From: Candidatus Borrarchaeum weybense
GTDB taxonomy: Archaea; Asgardarchaeota; Sifarchaeia; Borrarchaeales; Borrarchaeaceae
Length of the DNA: 64,000 bases
NCBI GenBank assembly: GCA_019057385.1
Contig: JAHQJS010000004.1
Coordinates: forward strand, 946,727 to 1,010,726
Reading direction: 5' to 3'
Shown here: piece after piece, positions 20,188-31,102 of the stretch
Layout of the letters: the number at the start of each line of letters is the position of its first letter
Position numbering within the stretch: position 1 is the stretch's first letter
Notes under the pieces: model-generated
What the model saw: the letters and a program-made list of their open reading frames with translations, nothing else
The model's database searches: none
Told to the model about the DNA's origin: nothing
Translations under genes and position numbers: made by a program

Positions 20188-21000
20188 GTGAGAGAAATGA
20201 GTGCACAGAATTCATGGTTTGAAGTTACTGAAGTCCTGAAAGATGTATTTTTGATATCTGAGCCTGGCCATGCAGAATGGATTAATTCTTATTTGCTTAA
20301 AACAGATCCTCCTGTTTTAATTGATACCGGTATGGGAATAGGAGATATTAGTCTCGTCGTCCGTCAGTTACTAGGAAAAGATGATTTAAAAAATGTCTTA
20401 GTGATAAACACACATTCTCATTATGATCATATTGGAGGTAATCACCTTTTCAACAGAATCGCAATATATTACAGTGAAAGGGAATATCTTTACAAGCCTC
20501 AAAAGAAGGAAATTATTGACTGGATCATAGATAACTCGAATTTTACGAGATCTCCTCCTACAGATTTTGACGAAACGACTTTTCGGATTGTCCCTTCACA
20601 TGCAACAATGCTTCTTCACGATGGTGAGGTTATTAAACTCAAGGATAGACATCTAGAGATAATTCATGCACCTGGTCATTCACCAGGGAGCATTTGTTTG
20701 TTCGACTACGCTACTAAAACCTTATTTTCAGGAGATGTGATCTATAAAGGTCCTTTATATGCACATCTAGAAGAGAGCAATCTAAAAACATATTATAGAA
20801 CAATGCGAAAATTGATGTTAACTTGGCAACACAAAATTAAGAGGGTCCTTCCGGCACATAATGAGGTACCGCTCGTTCCAATGGTAATTGAGAGGATGGA
20901 AAAGGCATTTGAACAAATTCTTAACGGTACTGCAGAATTCACACTGGAAAATGATATTAAAAGATATTCCTTCAAACGGTTCTCAATATTGACAAAATAG
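20188..21000 (+). CDS. MBL-fold metallo-hydrolase
   Basis: NTHSHYDHIGGN, HAPGHSPGSICLFD, FSGDVIYKG. Confidence 0.9.
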   Translation: MREMSAQNSWFEVTEVLKDVFLISEPGHAEWINSYLLKTDPPVLIDTGMGIGDISLVVRQLLGKDDLKNVLVINTHSHYDHIGGNHLFNRIAIYYSEREYLYKPQKKEIIDWIIDNSNFTRSPPTDFDETTFRIVPSHATMLLHDGEVIKLKDRHLEIIHAPGHSPGSICLFDYATKTLFSGDVIYKGPLYAHLEESNLKTYYRTMRKLMLTWQHKIKRVLPAHNEVPLVPMVIERMEKAFEQILNGTAEFTLENDIKRYSFKRFSILTK

Positions 21001-21053
21001 AAACCCCTTTGTGAAAAAATAAGTAAAGGACGGAAAACCGTTCTATTAGCTTA

Positions 21054-21905
21054 TTATTTTTCCTCCTCTAGCTTTGCTACAATCATTTTTACAGCTTCTT
21101 TGAAGGCCTTTGCTGCAGGGCTATCTGGATGTTCTGCAACGAATGGATTTCCTTTATCAGAATCTTCTGGTATTTTCACATCCAGCGGAATCCGTCCTAG
21201 GAAGGGAAGGCCTAGTTCACCAGCCACTTTCTCACCGCCACCTTTACCGAAAAGGTCAATTTCTGTTACTTTTCCACAATCTGGGCACGTGAATATTAAA
21301 CCGCTCATATTTTCGAGAATACCGAGAACTGGAACATTCATCTTTCCTGCCATGCCTATACTCTTCCGCACATCGAGGAGAGCTACGTCTTGTGGAGTAG
21401 TTACGATTACAACACCATCAAGATCTGGAATAAGTTGACCAACTGACATTGGCTCATCTGCAGTTCCTGGAGGTAAGTCGATAATTAAGAAGTCTAGTTG
21501 ATCCCAATAAACTTCTGCTAGAAATTGACGTATTACAGTAGTTTTGAGTGGGCCTCTCCAAATCACAGGAGTGTCAGGGGTTTGGAGAAGAAATGCGAGA
21601 GACATAACTCGAATACCTGAATGATGCATTACAGGCATCATACCAAATGGACCGGTTTGCTCTATACGGCGTCCCTCCATACCTAGCATTAAGGCTACAT
21701 CAGGTCCAGTAACGTCTGCATCAAGTATACCTGTGCTATACCCCATCATTTTGAACCCCATTGCGAGATTTACTGCGGTCGTTGTTTTCCCGACGCCTCC
21801 TTTACCACTCATTACGGCTATCTTGTACTTTATAAGCGTCATATTATGTTCTAACATTTTCATTTGTTTTTCCATTTCCGCTTTTCGTTTTTGATGGTCT
21901 TCCAT
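21054..21905 (-). CDS. Mrp/NBP35 family ATP-binding protein
   Basis: [54 protein letters not shown]. Confidence 0.95.
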   Translation of the reverse strand: MEDHQKRKAEMEKQMKMLEHNMTLIKYKIAVMSGKGGVGKTTTAVNLAMGFKMMGYSTGILDADVTGPDVALMLGMEGRRIEQTGPFGMMPVMHHSGIRVMSLAFLLQTPDTPVIWRGPLKTTVIRQFLAEVYWDQLDFLIIDLPPGTADEPMSVGQLIPDLDGVVIVTTPQDVALLDVRKSIGMAGKMNVPVLGILENMSGLIFTCPDCGKVTEIDLFGKGGGEKVAGELGLPFLGRIPLDVKIPEDSDKGNPFVAEHPDSPAAKAFKEAVKMIVAKLEEEK

Positions 21906-22365
21906 TTAATCCATCTCCTTTTACTTTAAACAATCTATAATCAGTTTCTAAATGTAATAACTCACCTAATATCAAATCTTCAAATTATTTAACAAAAGCA
22001 ACAAGTAATATTTTTGTGCATCTGAACAAAAATATTCAAATGAACGTTTGCGTTGAAACGTATTTAAACTTTCTTACAGAGATAAAAATCATACATAATC
22101 TATTATACTAAATGAAAAAGATTAAATGATTTTGAATAGAATCCTAAAAACAGTTTCATAGATAGACATTTTCAGTTAAGTACTATTCATCTGGCTCTAG
22201 AGTTTTTAAGTAGTTATCTATCCATGTTATCTCAGAATTCCATAAAAATCGAAGTACATCTAGCAATTTAGTGTCTGGATCCAATTCACTCAATTCTTCA
22301 AGTTTTTCTTTTAGTTCTTTTTTGTATAAAATAAACATTCTATCTGGTTTTTTTATAATGTGTCC

Positions 22366-23732
22366 GCAAGAAGACCCCCCAACTTGTTGGGGGGATAAAT
22401 GAATTGCGTGTGTTTACTGGTTTCACTTTCACGGTGGTGTCCCTCAGTTTAAATAGCAGTTTGTGGATACTAACTATCGGTAGTGATATGGCGCTCAAGG
22501 AAACCGAGGAAGACCTGTGATGAAACGCACGTACCAATTCCGCTTGTATCCCACCACACCACAGGCAACGATTCTCACACAATGGCTTACTACTTGCCGT
22601 CTGTTGTATAACAACTCTCTGGCAGAACGAAAACAGGCCTGGGAAACTCAGCAACACTCAGTCAGCTATTATGAGCAAGCCAACCAGCTAAAAGACGCTA
22701 AAAAGACCACTCCCTCTTTACAAAGCGTTCACTCACAGGTACTGCAAGATGTACTGAGACGCCTGGATAAGACCTTCCAGCACTTTTTTCGGCGCATTAA
22801 CAGGGGCGAAAAGGCCGGATACCCACGATTTAAAGGCAAATACCGCTATGATTCCTTCACCTACCCGCAAAGTGGGTTCGCCCTCGATTACCACCACAAG
22901 AAACTCCGCCTCTCGAAAATCGGAGCTATCACCATTACACTCCACCGCCGGATCCCAGTTGAAGGGGTGATCAAGACCTGTACCATTACTCGCGATGTCG
23001 ACCACTGGTATGCCTGTTTTGCAATAGCACTGCCTAATCCCGATCCTCAGCCTCAGAGAGACATACGGAAGGCCGTAGGTATAGATGTCGGGCTGAAGAG
23101 TCTAATCACGTGTAATAACGGAGACACCATCGCTAACCCACGCTGGTTGAGACACTCGGAGAAGCAGTTAGCCAAAGAACAGCGAAGGAAAGATAGGAAA
23201 CGTAAGGGTTCCCATAATCGTCACAAGCAGAACAGGAAGGTAGCACGGGTACACCGAAAGATACGCAACCAACGGAAGGACTTTCATCACCAGCTTAGTC
23301 GAATACTGGTCGATACCTATGACCTGATTGTGTATGAGAACCTTAGGATCACCAACATGGTGAAGAACCATCATCTTGCCAAATCGATTAGTGACGCCGG
23401 TTGGGGGCAACTCATGTGCTTTACCGAGTACAAAGCGGAGGAGGCTGGTTCTCTGGTAGAATATGTGAGTGCCTATAATAGCACCCAACGGTGTAGTAGG
23501 TGTGGCAAACTGGTACCCAAAACGCTGGCAACCCGCATCCACCGCTGTCCTTACTGTGGACTGGTGTTAGCGAGAGACCATAATTCAGCCATCACGGTGT
23601 TACACCGATCCACGCACTATTTAAAATCATGCTCATCATCAGGGCAGGAACTGTCCGTAGAGCCTGTTTGACATGTCCCGTTGGGGAATGGATGATTCAG
23701 GAAGCCAGTCTACTTGTAGGGTGGTAGTTCAC
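22366..23732 (+). mobile_element. IS605/IS1341-type TnpB-only element
   Basis: Left-end hairpin CCCCCCAACTTGTTGGGGGG; tnpB; right end ...GGGTGGTAGTTCAC; borders deduced from the interrupted reading frame. Confidence 0.7.
22517..23671 (+). CDS. tnpB: RNA-guided endonuclease TnpB family (IS605 OrfB)
   Basis: KAVGIDVGLKSLI (RuvC-I), LIVYENLRITNM (RuvC-II), CSRCGK..CPYCG zinc finger, ARDHNSAITVL (RuvC-III). Confidence 0.95.
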   Translation: MMKRTYQFRLYPTTPQATILTQWLTTCRLLYNNSLAERKQAWETQQHSVSYYEQANQLKDAKKTTPSLQSVHSQVLQDVLRRLDKTFQHFFRRINRGEKAGYPRFKGKYRYDSFTYPQSGFALDYHHKKLRLSKIGAITITLHRRIPVEGVIKTCTITRDVDHWYACFAIALPNPDPQPQRDIRKAVGIDVGLKSLITCNNGDTIANPRWLRHSEKQLAKEQRRKDRKRKGSHNRHKQNRKVARVHRKIRNQRKDFHHQLSRILVDTYDLIVYENLRITNMVKNHHLAKSISDAGWGQLMCFTEYKAEEAGSLVEYVSAYNSTQRCSRCGKLVPKTLATRIHRCPYCGLVLARDHNSAITVLHRSTHYLKSCSSSGQELSVEPV

Positions 23733-23978
23733 CATCACCAATCCATAGAGAACTTCATATTTTTCTATTATTTTTTCAATCTCATAAGCATAAAGAGGTT
23801 TTTCAACTCTGACATTAATCTTCATAAGTTTAAAACAAATTTTTCATACCACAAAGATACATGAACTTCTGCTAGACAAATTCACAAATTAATTGTGACT
23901 TTGCCGCAAACTCTACCTTTATACCTATGTCATATTAATATGATGTTAAATAATGACAAAAAATTAAAGGTGATAAAA

Positions 23979-24326
23979 ATGGGTGCATATGATTGTGATT
24001 CGTGTGGACTTAAATTTAAAACACGAGAAGAATTCGAAAAACATGCTGAGGAAAAACATGGCATGTCTGGTTTAGTAGACACAGCTATAGAGAAAATGGA
24101 TGAATCTGGAGAATGTCCGACGTGTGGCCTTAGCTACAAGAGCAAAGACGAACTGATGGCTCATATTGAGGGGAAACACGGGATGCCTGGCTATGTTGAC
24201 GTCATAATATCGAAAATGGACGAATCTGGTGAATGCGAGCATTGCGGATTGGAATATAAGAGCAAAGACGATCTAAAAGATCATTACGATGAACACCACG
24301 GCATGCCTGGGACAGGGGCAGTTTAA
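23979..24326 (+). CDS. Three-finger C2H2 zinc-finger protein
   Basis: Three fingers: CDSCGLKFKTREEFEKHAEEKH, CPTCGLSYKSKDELMAHIEGKH, CEHCGLEYKSKDDLKDHYDEHH; ATG at 23979 preceded by AAAGGTGAT. Confidence 0.85.
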   Translation: MGAYDCDSCGLKFKTREEFEKHAEEKHGMSGLVDTAIEKMDESGECPTCGLSYKSKDELMAHIEGKHGMPGYVDVIISKMDESGECEHCGLEYKSKDDLKDHYDEHHGMPGTGAV

Positions 24327-24534
24327 CTCTAGAAAACAAATATACTAGCTATTTTGACCGAAATGAAAATAAATTTTAAAATCTTTAGCCGGAAGAATCT
24401 TTTCTGGCGTCTTTTTTTAAGTTAGATTTAATAATTGCTAATTCATTGTCTGTAAGAATACGACATTTTTCGTTCTCTCAGAACATCTCTCTTCGTTATA
24501 AATAATATTATCATAGCTGTTTTTTTCTAAACTT

Positions 24535-25440
24535 TTATGTCCGCAAAAGAGGCAATGAAAGGCAAGTTGGTCCTCCGCTTCGGTTGTGGCAGATATCTTT
24601 TCCTTCAAATTCTAGGATTTCCACGCCATGATCTTCTAGTTTTCGCTTAGATTTATTTCCTTTTACCATGATTCCCTTTCTAGGTTTCAGCATCAATACA
24701 TTATTGCCATGTACCTTCAATTCATCATAGGTCAATTCAATGAGTTCAATACCTCTCTCTTGTAGAAATTCATACATATTAAGTGGCATGAGATCCAGAT
24801 ACGCGACAGCTAAATCTATGTCTAGAGGATGTATTATAGAGAGTAAATGGATAAGATCTTCGGGACCATGGAAGTAAGGTAAAGGAAATTGAAATACCTC
24901 TACTGATAACTCTTCTAAGGCCATTTTTAATTGCAGAAATCCTAATTCATTAGTTCGATGCGTTTTACCAACGATAACTGTTTGAGGGTCGAGCCATAAT
25001 ATATCTCCCCCTTCCAGTAATGCATCTCCATTAATCTTAAAATAAATTGGAATGCCTATTCGCTGCAGTTCTCTTTCGATAACAGGAACTTCCGCTTCTC
25101 TTAGTTTTTTCCCCATCTTACAAAGGATTGCACCGCTATTGGTCACTATTGCGTTATCAAATACAAAAATAGAATCAAGTAGCGTGTTTGAACCCTTTTC
25201 TTCATCTTGGGCTAGGATAACTTCTACACCTTCTCCTCTTAATAAATCAACGAGTTCTTCATGTTCGCGAATTGCTTGCTCCAGATCGGGTTTGTGAAAA
25301 TATCCAAAGTCTCTCCATGCCTCAGTTTCTTCAGGTTGATCTCGGGGCGATTTTAAGAGGATTTTTTTAAGGGGCTTGATCATTGATTGCCCCCCGAACT
25401 TGATAGTCTGCTGCATATCGTTCATATCCCTTAAGAGCAA
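24535..25440 (-). CDS. Amidinotransferase/DDAH/arginine deiminase family protein
   Basis: LEGGDILWLDPQTVIVGKTHRTNELG, HGPEDLIHLLS, C-terminal GGPTCLSLPLLR catalytic Cys region. Confidence 0.85.
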   Translation of the reverse strand: MLLRDMNDMQQTIKFGGQSMIKPLKKILLKSPRDQPEETEAWRDFGYFHKPDLEQAIREHEELVDLLRGEGVEVILAQDEEKGSNTLLDSIFVFDNAIVTNSGAILCKMGKKLREAEVPVIERELQRIGIPIYFKINGDALLEGGDILWLDPQTVIVGKTHRTNELGFLQLKMALEELSVEVFQFPLPYFHGPEDLIHLLSIIHPLDIDLAVAYLDLMPLNMYEFLQERGIELIELTYDELKVHGNNVLMLKPRKGIMVKGNKSKRKLEDHGVEILEFEGKDICHNRSGGPTCLSLPLLRT

Positions 25441-25584
25441 TGAGGATGTTCATCATTTAAAGATTGCACATAGTATTGAGAACCAATATCCATAGTCTTT
25501 TATTTATTACTGATGAACCCCATTTTGCCTATATTGTAAATGCATTAAAGTTCATTTTTACAGCATAATTAAGGCGATGCAACG

Positions 25585-27024
25585 ATGAAAAGCGAATTTC
25601 GTCAACTTTTAAAGATTGTGAATCAAGAAAATATTATTTCTGATGAAACAGACCTCTTAGCGTACTCACGTGACTTAACACCATATATCCTTAAGCCAGA
25701 CATAGTTATTTTTCCTGAAACGACTAAAGATGTTTCAGAAGTGCTAAAGTTTGCTAATGAAAAAAAGATTCCAGTCACAATGCGAGGCTCTGGTGCAAGT
25801 TTTACTGGATCCTCGCTTCCTCGAAAGGGGGGAATTGTACTCGATATGAGCGAAATGAATCACATCATTAAGATAATTCCTGAGGATTTTATCTGTGTTG
25901 CTCAACCGGGAGTGAGTCTAGGTGAACTTAACAGCGAACTAATGAAATATGATTGCATTTTTCCGCATGATATCGGCTCGAAGGATGTTAGTTCGCTTGG
26001 AGGAGTAGTTGCATCCGATTCTCACGGGCATCACGGTCTTAAAAATGGAAAGGTTGGCAACTGGATAATTGGTCTTGAAGTTGTCTTAGCCAATGGCAAG
26101 ATCGTAAAACTTGGAACAAATACCTTACGAAACAATTGCGGCTTTAATTTAATACGGCTATTTGCTGGATCTCAAGGCACTCTTTGTGCTATAACTGAAA
26201 TTACGATTTGTATCGCACCACTTCCGAAAACTTCAGCGACAATAGGCATATTTTTTGATGAGATGGAGAATGTGATGTCTGCTGTAAGAGCAATTATATA
26301 TGCAGGCGTCGAGCCAAGTGCAATCGAAATTGTAGATCAGTTTTCTCTAAATGCTGTGAATAAGACACTTCAATTAGGTTTTCCAAAAGCCGAAGCAATG
26401 ATGATTACCGATGTAGAAGCACCAGACGATGACTCACTTGAGAAAAAGGTAAATGTAGTCAAAGAAATGTGTATAGCACATGATGGGCGCGATATACTGT
26501 GGTCTAAAGACCCAAAAGAAATGGATACCTTGTGGTTGCCTAGGACGGGCATAGATATAGCCATTGCAAAAACTCACGCAGGTTATAGAGAAGTGGGCTT
26601 TGCCATTGCAGACCCATGCGTGTCCCTATCTGCAATGATAGACGTGATGATCAAGATGCGGCAAATCTTCGATGAACATGATGTCTTAGCAGCCGTGTTT
26701 GGGCATGTGGGACTCGGAATAATACACCCTGCAGTTTTTGTAAAGGTAGATGATCCCAATGAGTGGAAGGCTGCAAAAAAGGCTGAAAAGGAAATAGTGG
26801 ACCTCATAGCACAGGTTGGAGGGACAATTACAGGAGAACACGGGATAGGTTTGATCAAAAGCCCATTTGTTCCTGCAGAACTGGGAAACAGCTTGGACAT
26901 AATGAGGGCTATTAAGCAATTATTCGATCCTAATGGAATCCTAAATATTGGAAAAATGTGTTTAGATGAATTATCATTTGAAGAGCCTCCTCATTCAGCT
27001 TACTCAAAATATAAGGATGAATAA
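25585..27024 (+). CDS. FAD-binding oxidase, GlcD/D-lactate dehydrogenase-like
   Basis: PVTMRGSGASFTGSSLPRKGGIVLDMS; LGGVVASDSHGHHGLKNGKVGNWI; GTITGEHGIGLIK. Confidence 0.9.
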   Translation: MKSEFRQLLKIVNQENIISDETDLLAYSRDLTPYILKPDIVIFPETTKDVSEVLKFANEKKIPVTMRGSGASFTGSSLPRKGGIVLDMSEMNHIIKIIPEDFICVAQPGVSLGELNSELMKYDCIFPHDIGSKDVSSLGGVVASDSHGHHGLKNGKVGNWIIGLEVVLANGKIVKLGTNTLRNNCGFNLIRLFAGSQGTLCAITEITICIAPLPKTSATIGIFFDEMENVMSAVRAIIYAGVEPSAIEIVDQFSLNAVNKTLQLGFPKAEAMMITDVEAPDDDSLEKKVNVVKEMCIAHDGRDILWSKDPKEMDTLWLPRTGIDIAIAKTHAGYREVGFAIADPCVSLSAMIDVMIKMRQIFDEHDVLAAVFGHVGLGIIHPAVFVKVDDPNEWKAAKKAEKEIVDLIAQVGGTITGEHGIGLIKSPFVPAELGNSLDIMRAIKQLFDPNGILNIGKMCLDELSFEEPPHSAYSKYKDE

Positions 27025-27042
27025 CTAAAGGACGATGAGTTT

Positions 27043-27468
27043 ATGAACGAAAGTGCGTCAAACAGTGAAGAATTGGCAAAGCTTAGAGATGAAGTAATAA
27101 TATGTACAAATTGTGGATTGTGTAAAGCGGTATGCCCAATTTTTGAAGAAAACAGACGTGAACCATTCAGCGCAAGGGCTAAGATGATCTTAGCGTATTT
27201 TCTCTTATCAGACCAAATTGAATTAAACGATACGGTAGTATCGAGAATTTATCAATGCACCACATGCAAAAATTGTACATATACTTGCCTGTGTGAATTA
27301 GATGTGGCAAAAATTATCGAGAAATTACGGAAATTATTGGTAGAAAAGGGACATGCAACGGAAGTATCGTCTGAGCTTGTCACAAATATCGAGAAAACGT
27401 ATAATCCATTTGGGGAAGACCCTAAAGTACGTAACAACTTCCTTAAACTTGTCCAAGAAGAAGATTAG
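27043..27468 (+). CDS. 4Fe-4S ferredoxin-type protein (GlcF N-terminal-like)
   Basis: CTNCGLCKAVCP and CTTCKNCTYTC clusters. Confidence 0.85.
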   Translation: MNESASNSEELAKLRDEVIICTNCGLCKAVCPIFEENRREPFSARAKMILAYFLLSDQIELNDTVVSRIYQCTTCKNCTYTCLCELDVAKIIEKLRKLLVEKGHATEVSSELVTNIEKTYNPFGEDPKVRNNFLKLVQEED

Positions 27469-27478
27469 GGGTACAAAC

Positions 27479-28213
27479 ATGTTAGTGTATTATGTGGGTT
27501 GCATGGCGACATACAGACTACCCAGTATTGCTAAGAGTACGATTGAAATTTTAAAAGAGAGTGGAATTGATTTTACTGTTCTAGGAGACAAAGAATGGTG
27601 TTGCGGTTCAGTTGCCTTACGAACTGGATATATTGATATTGCAAAAAAACTGGCAGAGCATAATGTAGAGGAGATCAAGAAATTAGGCGCCGATCGAGTT
27701 GTTACGGCGTGTGCAGGTTGCTACAGAACATTCAAAGTTGATTATCCAGAATTACTTGGCACGGATGACTTAGGCTTTGAAGTGCTTCATGTTCCAGAAT
27801 TGCTTCACGAATTAATTGAAACGGGAAAAGTGGAGCTACAACAATTAGATAAAACTGTAACGTTTCACGATCCATGCCACATTGGACGTCATATGGATCT
27901 CTATGAAATACCAAGGGTTGTTTTACAGAAGGTGCCTGGTTTGGAACTAGTTGAAATGGAACGAAATAAAGAAAATGCGCGATGCTGCGGTGCAGGCGGT
28001 GGAGTACGTTCTGCTTTCAGAGACCTTTCAAGAAATCTCGCAAATAGAAGACTAGAAGATGCCGAAGAAACCAAAGCCGAGATCTTAACGACGGCATGCC
28101 CATTTTGCACTTACAATCTAAGAGAAGCCGTGGACCGAAATGGAACTGATATAGAGATGCTTGATCTCCCTGAATTATTTGTGAGACTCATTAAAAAAAA
28201 GAGTCGTGAATAA
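27479..28213 (+). CDS. CCG-domain (Fe-S)-binding protein, GlcF/HdrB-like
   Basis: YYVGCMATYR, CCGSVALRTG, CAGCYRTFKVDYP, HDPCHIGRH, CCGAGGGVRS, CPFCTYNL. Confidence 0.9.
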   Translation: MLVYYVGCMATYRLPSIAKSTIEILKESGIDFTVLGDKEWCCGSVALRTGYIDIAKKLAEHNVEEIKKLGADRVVTACAGCYRTFKVDYPELLGTDDLGFEVLHVPELLHELIETGKVELQQLDKTVTFHDPCHIGRHMDLYEIPRVVLQKVPGLELVEMERNKENARCCGAGGGVRSAFRDLSRNLANRRLEDAEETKAEILTTACPFCTYNLREAVDRNGTDIEMLDLPELFVRLIKKKSRE

Positions 28214-28248
28214 GCATGTATTAACTATAACGACAAATCTCTATTTTA

Positions 28249-29283
28249 TTAAAAGGAAATCTCTGTTCCTATGTTCTTCTTTTTTGCCGCCAGATATGCA
28301 TGTTTTGCGGCGCTTGCATCCTGAATTGCCATGCCAACCGATTTGAAAAATGTGATTTCGTCTTCTGATGTCCTTCCTGGTTTTTTACCGATAACAAGAT
28401 CGCCTAATTCCGCGTATATATGCTCTTTTGTTATAGCTCCATTCTCTAATGGTATAATAAGGTCTCCTGCTTCACTAAACGATGCTTCAAACGAATCAAC
28501 GACTACCTTAGCCTTTTTTACGGTGGCAACGTCCACTTCTTGCATTTGAGGCGTGTAGCTCCCAATACCGTTAATATGCGTACCTGGTTTAATCCAATCA
28601 CCAGAAAATGTAGGAGTTTTCGACCATGTAGCTGTCAGAATTATATCTGCATCTTCTACAGTTTCTTTGTTGCTTGTTGCTACATTAACAGGAATGTTCA
28701 ATTTTTCACTCATTTGTTTTGCAAAAGCCTCTTGCCTCTCTATTGGGTCTATAGAATAGATTTTTGCCTTTTCTATAGGTCTTACTTCACATACCGCCCA
28801 CAATTGTTTCTCTGCTTGAACTCCTGTGCCGATAAGACCCACTTTTTTCGCCTTTTCTCGTGCTAAGTATTTAGTAGCAACCCCACTAACGCCTCCTGTA
28901 CGCATAGCTGTGAGATAACCTCCATCCATTATGCTAAGAATTTGTCCAGTTTTTGGATCAATTAAGAGAACCGCAGCATGAATTGTTGGGAGATTGTAGA
29001 GTTGTGGATTATTTTTAAATACAGATACAACCTTACAGCTCATAGCCTCCATTTGTTCTAAATATGCTGGCATAAAAAGAACAATACCTTCCTCTTTTTC
29101 GACTTCTATCGGAACTCTTAGGGGGGCCTTCGCGGTTCGCCTAGAAAATTCAGCAAATGCGTGTTCAACTACATTAATAGCATCACTCATTGTTAAAACG
29201 GACTCTAAATCTGAACGAGAAAGGAATAGCACCATTTTTCTAACCTCAAATTTTCGTATGTTGGCTATATGTGTGACTTTCAC
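28249..29283 (-). CDS. Ornithine cyclodeaminase/mu-crystallin family protein (start may be at 29235)
   Basis: GGYLTAMRTGGVSGVATKYLAREKAKKVGLIGTGVQAEKQL; HINGIGSYTPQMQEVD. Confidence 0.9.
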   Translation of the reverse strand: MKVTHIANIRKFEVRKMVLFLSRSDLESVLTMSDAINVVEHAFAEFSRRTAKAPLRVPIEVEKEEGIVLFMPAYLEQMEAMSCKVVSVFKNNPQLYNLPTIHAAVLLIDPKTGQILSIMDGGYLTAMRTGGVSGVATKYLAREKAKKVGLIGTGVQAEKQLWAVCEVRPIEKAKIYSIDPIERQEAFAKQMSEKLNIPVNVATSNKETVEDADIILTATWSKTPTFSGDWIKPGTHINGIGSYTPQMQEVDVATVKKAKVVVDSFEASFSEAGDLIIPLENGAITKEHIYAELGDLVIGKKPGRTSEDEITFFKSVGMAIQDASAAKHAYLAAKKKNIGTEISF

Positions 29284-29467
29284 TAATTAAATGATTGTGC
29301 TCTAAATATAGCAGTTTTCTATTTGACTCGTTGAAGGTGTTAAATCGACTCGTCGACAAAATATGATAGATTTCGAAGCAAATTGACAAAAGTACGTTTT
29401 CACTTACACTACTCTCCCACTCTAGGTTTAAATCTATGAGTGACGTATCTGTAGATGATGATATAAA

Positions 29468-29644
29468 ATGTCAGACGAAGAGTTAAAAAACAAGGTAAAG
29501 GAACTCTCTGGCAAATGGAAAGAAAGTAGAGATTATCAATATATTCAAGAGGCACTACGTGCTGCTAAGCAGATTAAAGATGATAAAGTCCAGGTGTTTT
29601 TAGCAATATTACACGATATTGCCGAAGTATGTGCCGAGTGTTGA
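29468..29644 (+). CDS. 58-aa hypothetical protein
   Basis: MSDEELKNKVKELSGKWKESRDYQYIQEALRAAKQIKDDKVQVFLAILHDIAEVCAEC; below the ORF-track cutoff. Confidence 0.45.
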   Translation: MSDEELKNKVKELSGKWKESRDYQYIQEALRAAKQIKDDKVQVFLAILHDIAEVCAEC

Positions 29645-29748
29645 GACAAATTGATTGTCATTAACATAAGGTTTATTATGCCCCTCATAATTGACTTTTC
29701 TTAGGCATATATAATTAAACCTACATCCCTGCTTTAAGGTGATTAATT

Positions 29749-30015
29749 ATGACAAAATTCAGATTGTGCATTGACAATGCTAACGGGAAAGTTTTGGCTG
29801 AGAATGAGGTGATTTTACGCACTAAATTCAATTATCATATAGATAGGGGTTTTAAAAAATTGCTAGAAAAGATTGATTTAGCACCCTATTCTGGCCAATC
29901 ATTATTAGGTCAAGTGAAATATTTCACACCGTATAATGACGTGTTCTTCGTAAGCTCATTTAACATTGAAATATCTGATGACAAAACAGTATCTTCTATT
30001 GAGAGAATCAGCTAA
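29749..30015 (+). CDS. Hypothetical protein
   Basis: 88 aa; GGTGAT-like RBS before the ATG. Confidence 0.5.
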   Translation: MTKFRLCIDNANGKVLAENEVILRTKFNYHIDRGFKKLLEKIDLAPYSGQSLLGQVKYFTPYNDVFFVSSFNIEISDDKTVSSIERIS

Positions 30016-30181
30016 CTTATTGTACAAATTTGAAGCTTCTTATTCTAATTGATCAATAGTGTGACATTGGCTCGATGCTTCAACGTGAGGCAGTTTACTC
30101 GCAGACTGTTGCAATTAGTTATTTCGTTTCTGCTTTTCAACTTAAACTTTTTAAAAATGAGATACAATTAAAAAAATCCTT

Positions 30182-31084
30182 TTAAAAGGGCAGAAGTTGT
30201 GAAATCATTGGGATATAGACCGTTAGTATTTGTACCCATAGAGTTGCTGTGTTAAAGGCGCCAGTATTGAATTTAAACCACAGACAGAAGGCATACACTA
30301 AAATTGTTATAGCCAAAAATGCGATTTCTCTTGCATGAATTCCTACATCTTCCATGAACGTACGTTTTTCGGGGGCTCCAAATCCTCGGCTTTCAATTGC
30401 AATCTCTAAATCATTTGCTTGCCGCAGGAGTATGAGCACTAGGGGGGTCGTAATTGGTATGTAAGCACTTATTGCTTTTTTGATGAAATTCATTTTGTCG
30501 ATATTGAATGCTCGAAGTTTTTGCGCTTCTACGATTCGACTCCATGTGGCGTCCACCATCGGTACGAACCGAATCGCAGTGACGAGCATAAATGCAAAGC
30601 TAAAAGGAACTTTAATCTTTGTAAGCCCATCTAATAATTTGGATGGCGAAGTGGTCATTATTAAGAGCGGAAGCGCGCATACAGCGGTAATGACACGAAC
30701 AACAATCATTATTCCGAAGAGGAATCCTTCTAATGTAAAGACGCCTAAGTCAGCACCGCCAGCAATTTGATAACTCCATGGTAATTTGAAGAGTGGAGTC
30801 TGTGATTCTCCTAAGCCTACGCGCGCGTACATGAATCCCTGAATGACGATAATAAAGATACAAACAAATAGGAAAAGTCTGAAAACTTTAGCAAGATATC
30901 TTAACCTGATTTTGCCAAACTGCCATAAAATCAATGTATATACAAGCCAGACCAACAGCATCAGTATATCTGCTGTTCGTGTGACAATTAAGACTAAGGG
31001 GAGTGTGAGTAACACATAAATCAGTTTTGCAATAGGACTCATTCTGTGCATGAGTGAATTTGCTTTTATATATTCGATTGTCAT
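30182..31084 (-). CDS. ECF transporter T component (EcfT/CbiQ-like)
   Basis: Multi-TM; AIESRGFGAPEKRTF motif; adjacent to ECF ATPase. Confidence 0.85.
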   Translation of the reverse strand: MTIEYIKANSLMHRMSPIAKLIYVLLTLPLVLIVTRTADILMLLVWLVYTLILWQFGKIRLRYLAKVFRLFLFVCIFIIVIQGFMYARVGLGESQTPLFKLPWSYQIAGGADLGVFTLEGFLFGIMIVVRVITAVCALPLLIMTTSPSKLLDGLTKIKVPFSFAFMLVTAIRFVPMVDATWSRIVEAQKLRAFNIDKMNFIKKAISAYIPITTPLVLILLRQANDLEIAIESRGFGAPEKRTFMEDVGIHAREIAFLAITILVYAFCLWFKFNTGAFNTATLWVQILTVYIPMISQLLPF

Positions 31085-31102
31085 TGATTCCGTATCTCCC
31101 TT

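Larger units (their letters stand above)
22183..23825 (-). pseudogene. Small (~92 aa) gene interrupted by the TnpB element
   Basis: Right half (23825 to ~23733) MKINVRVEKPLYAYEIEKIIEKYEVLYGLVM; left half (~22365 to 22183) GHIIKKPDRMFILYKKELKEKLEELSELDPDTKLLDVLRFLWNSEITWIDNYLKTLEPDE; removing the insert joins them in frame. Confidence 0.7.
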
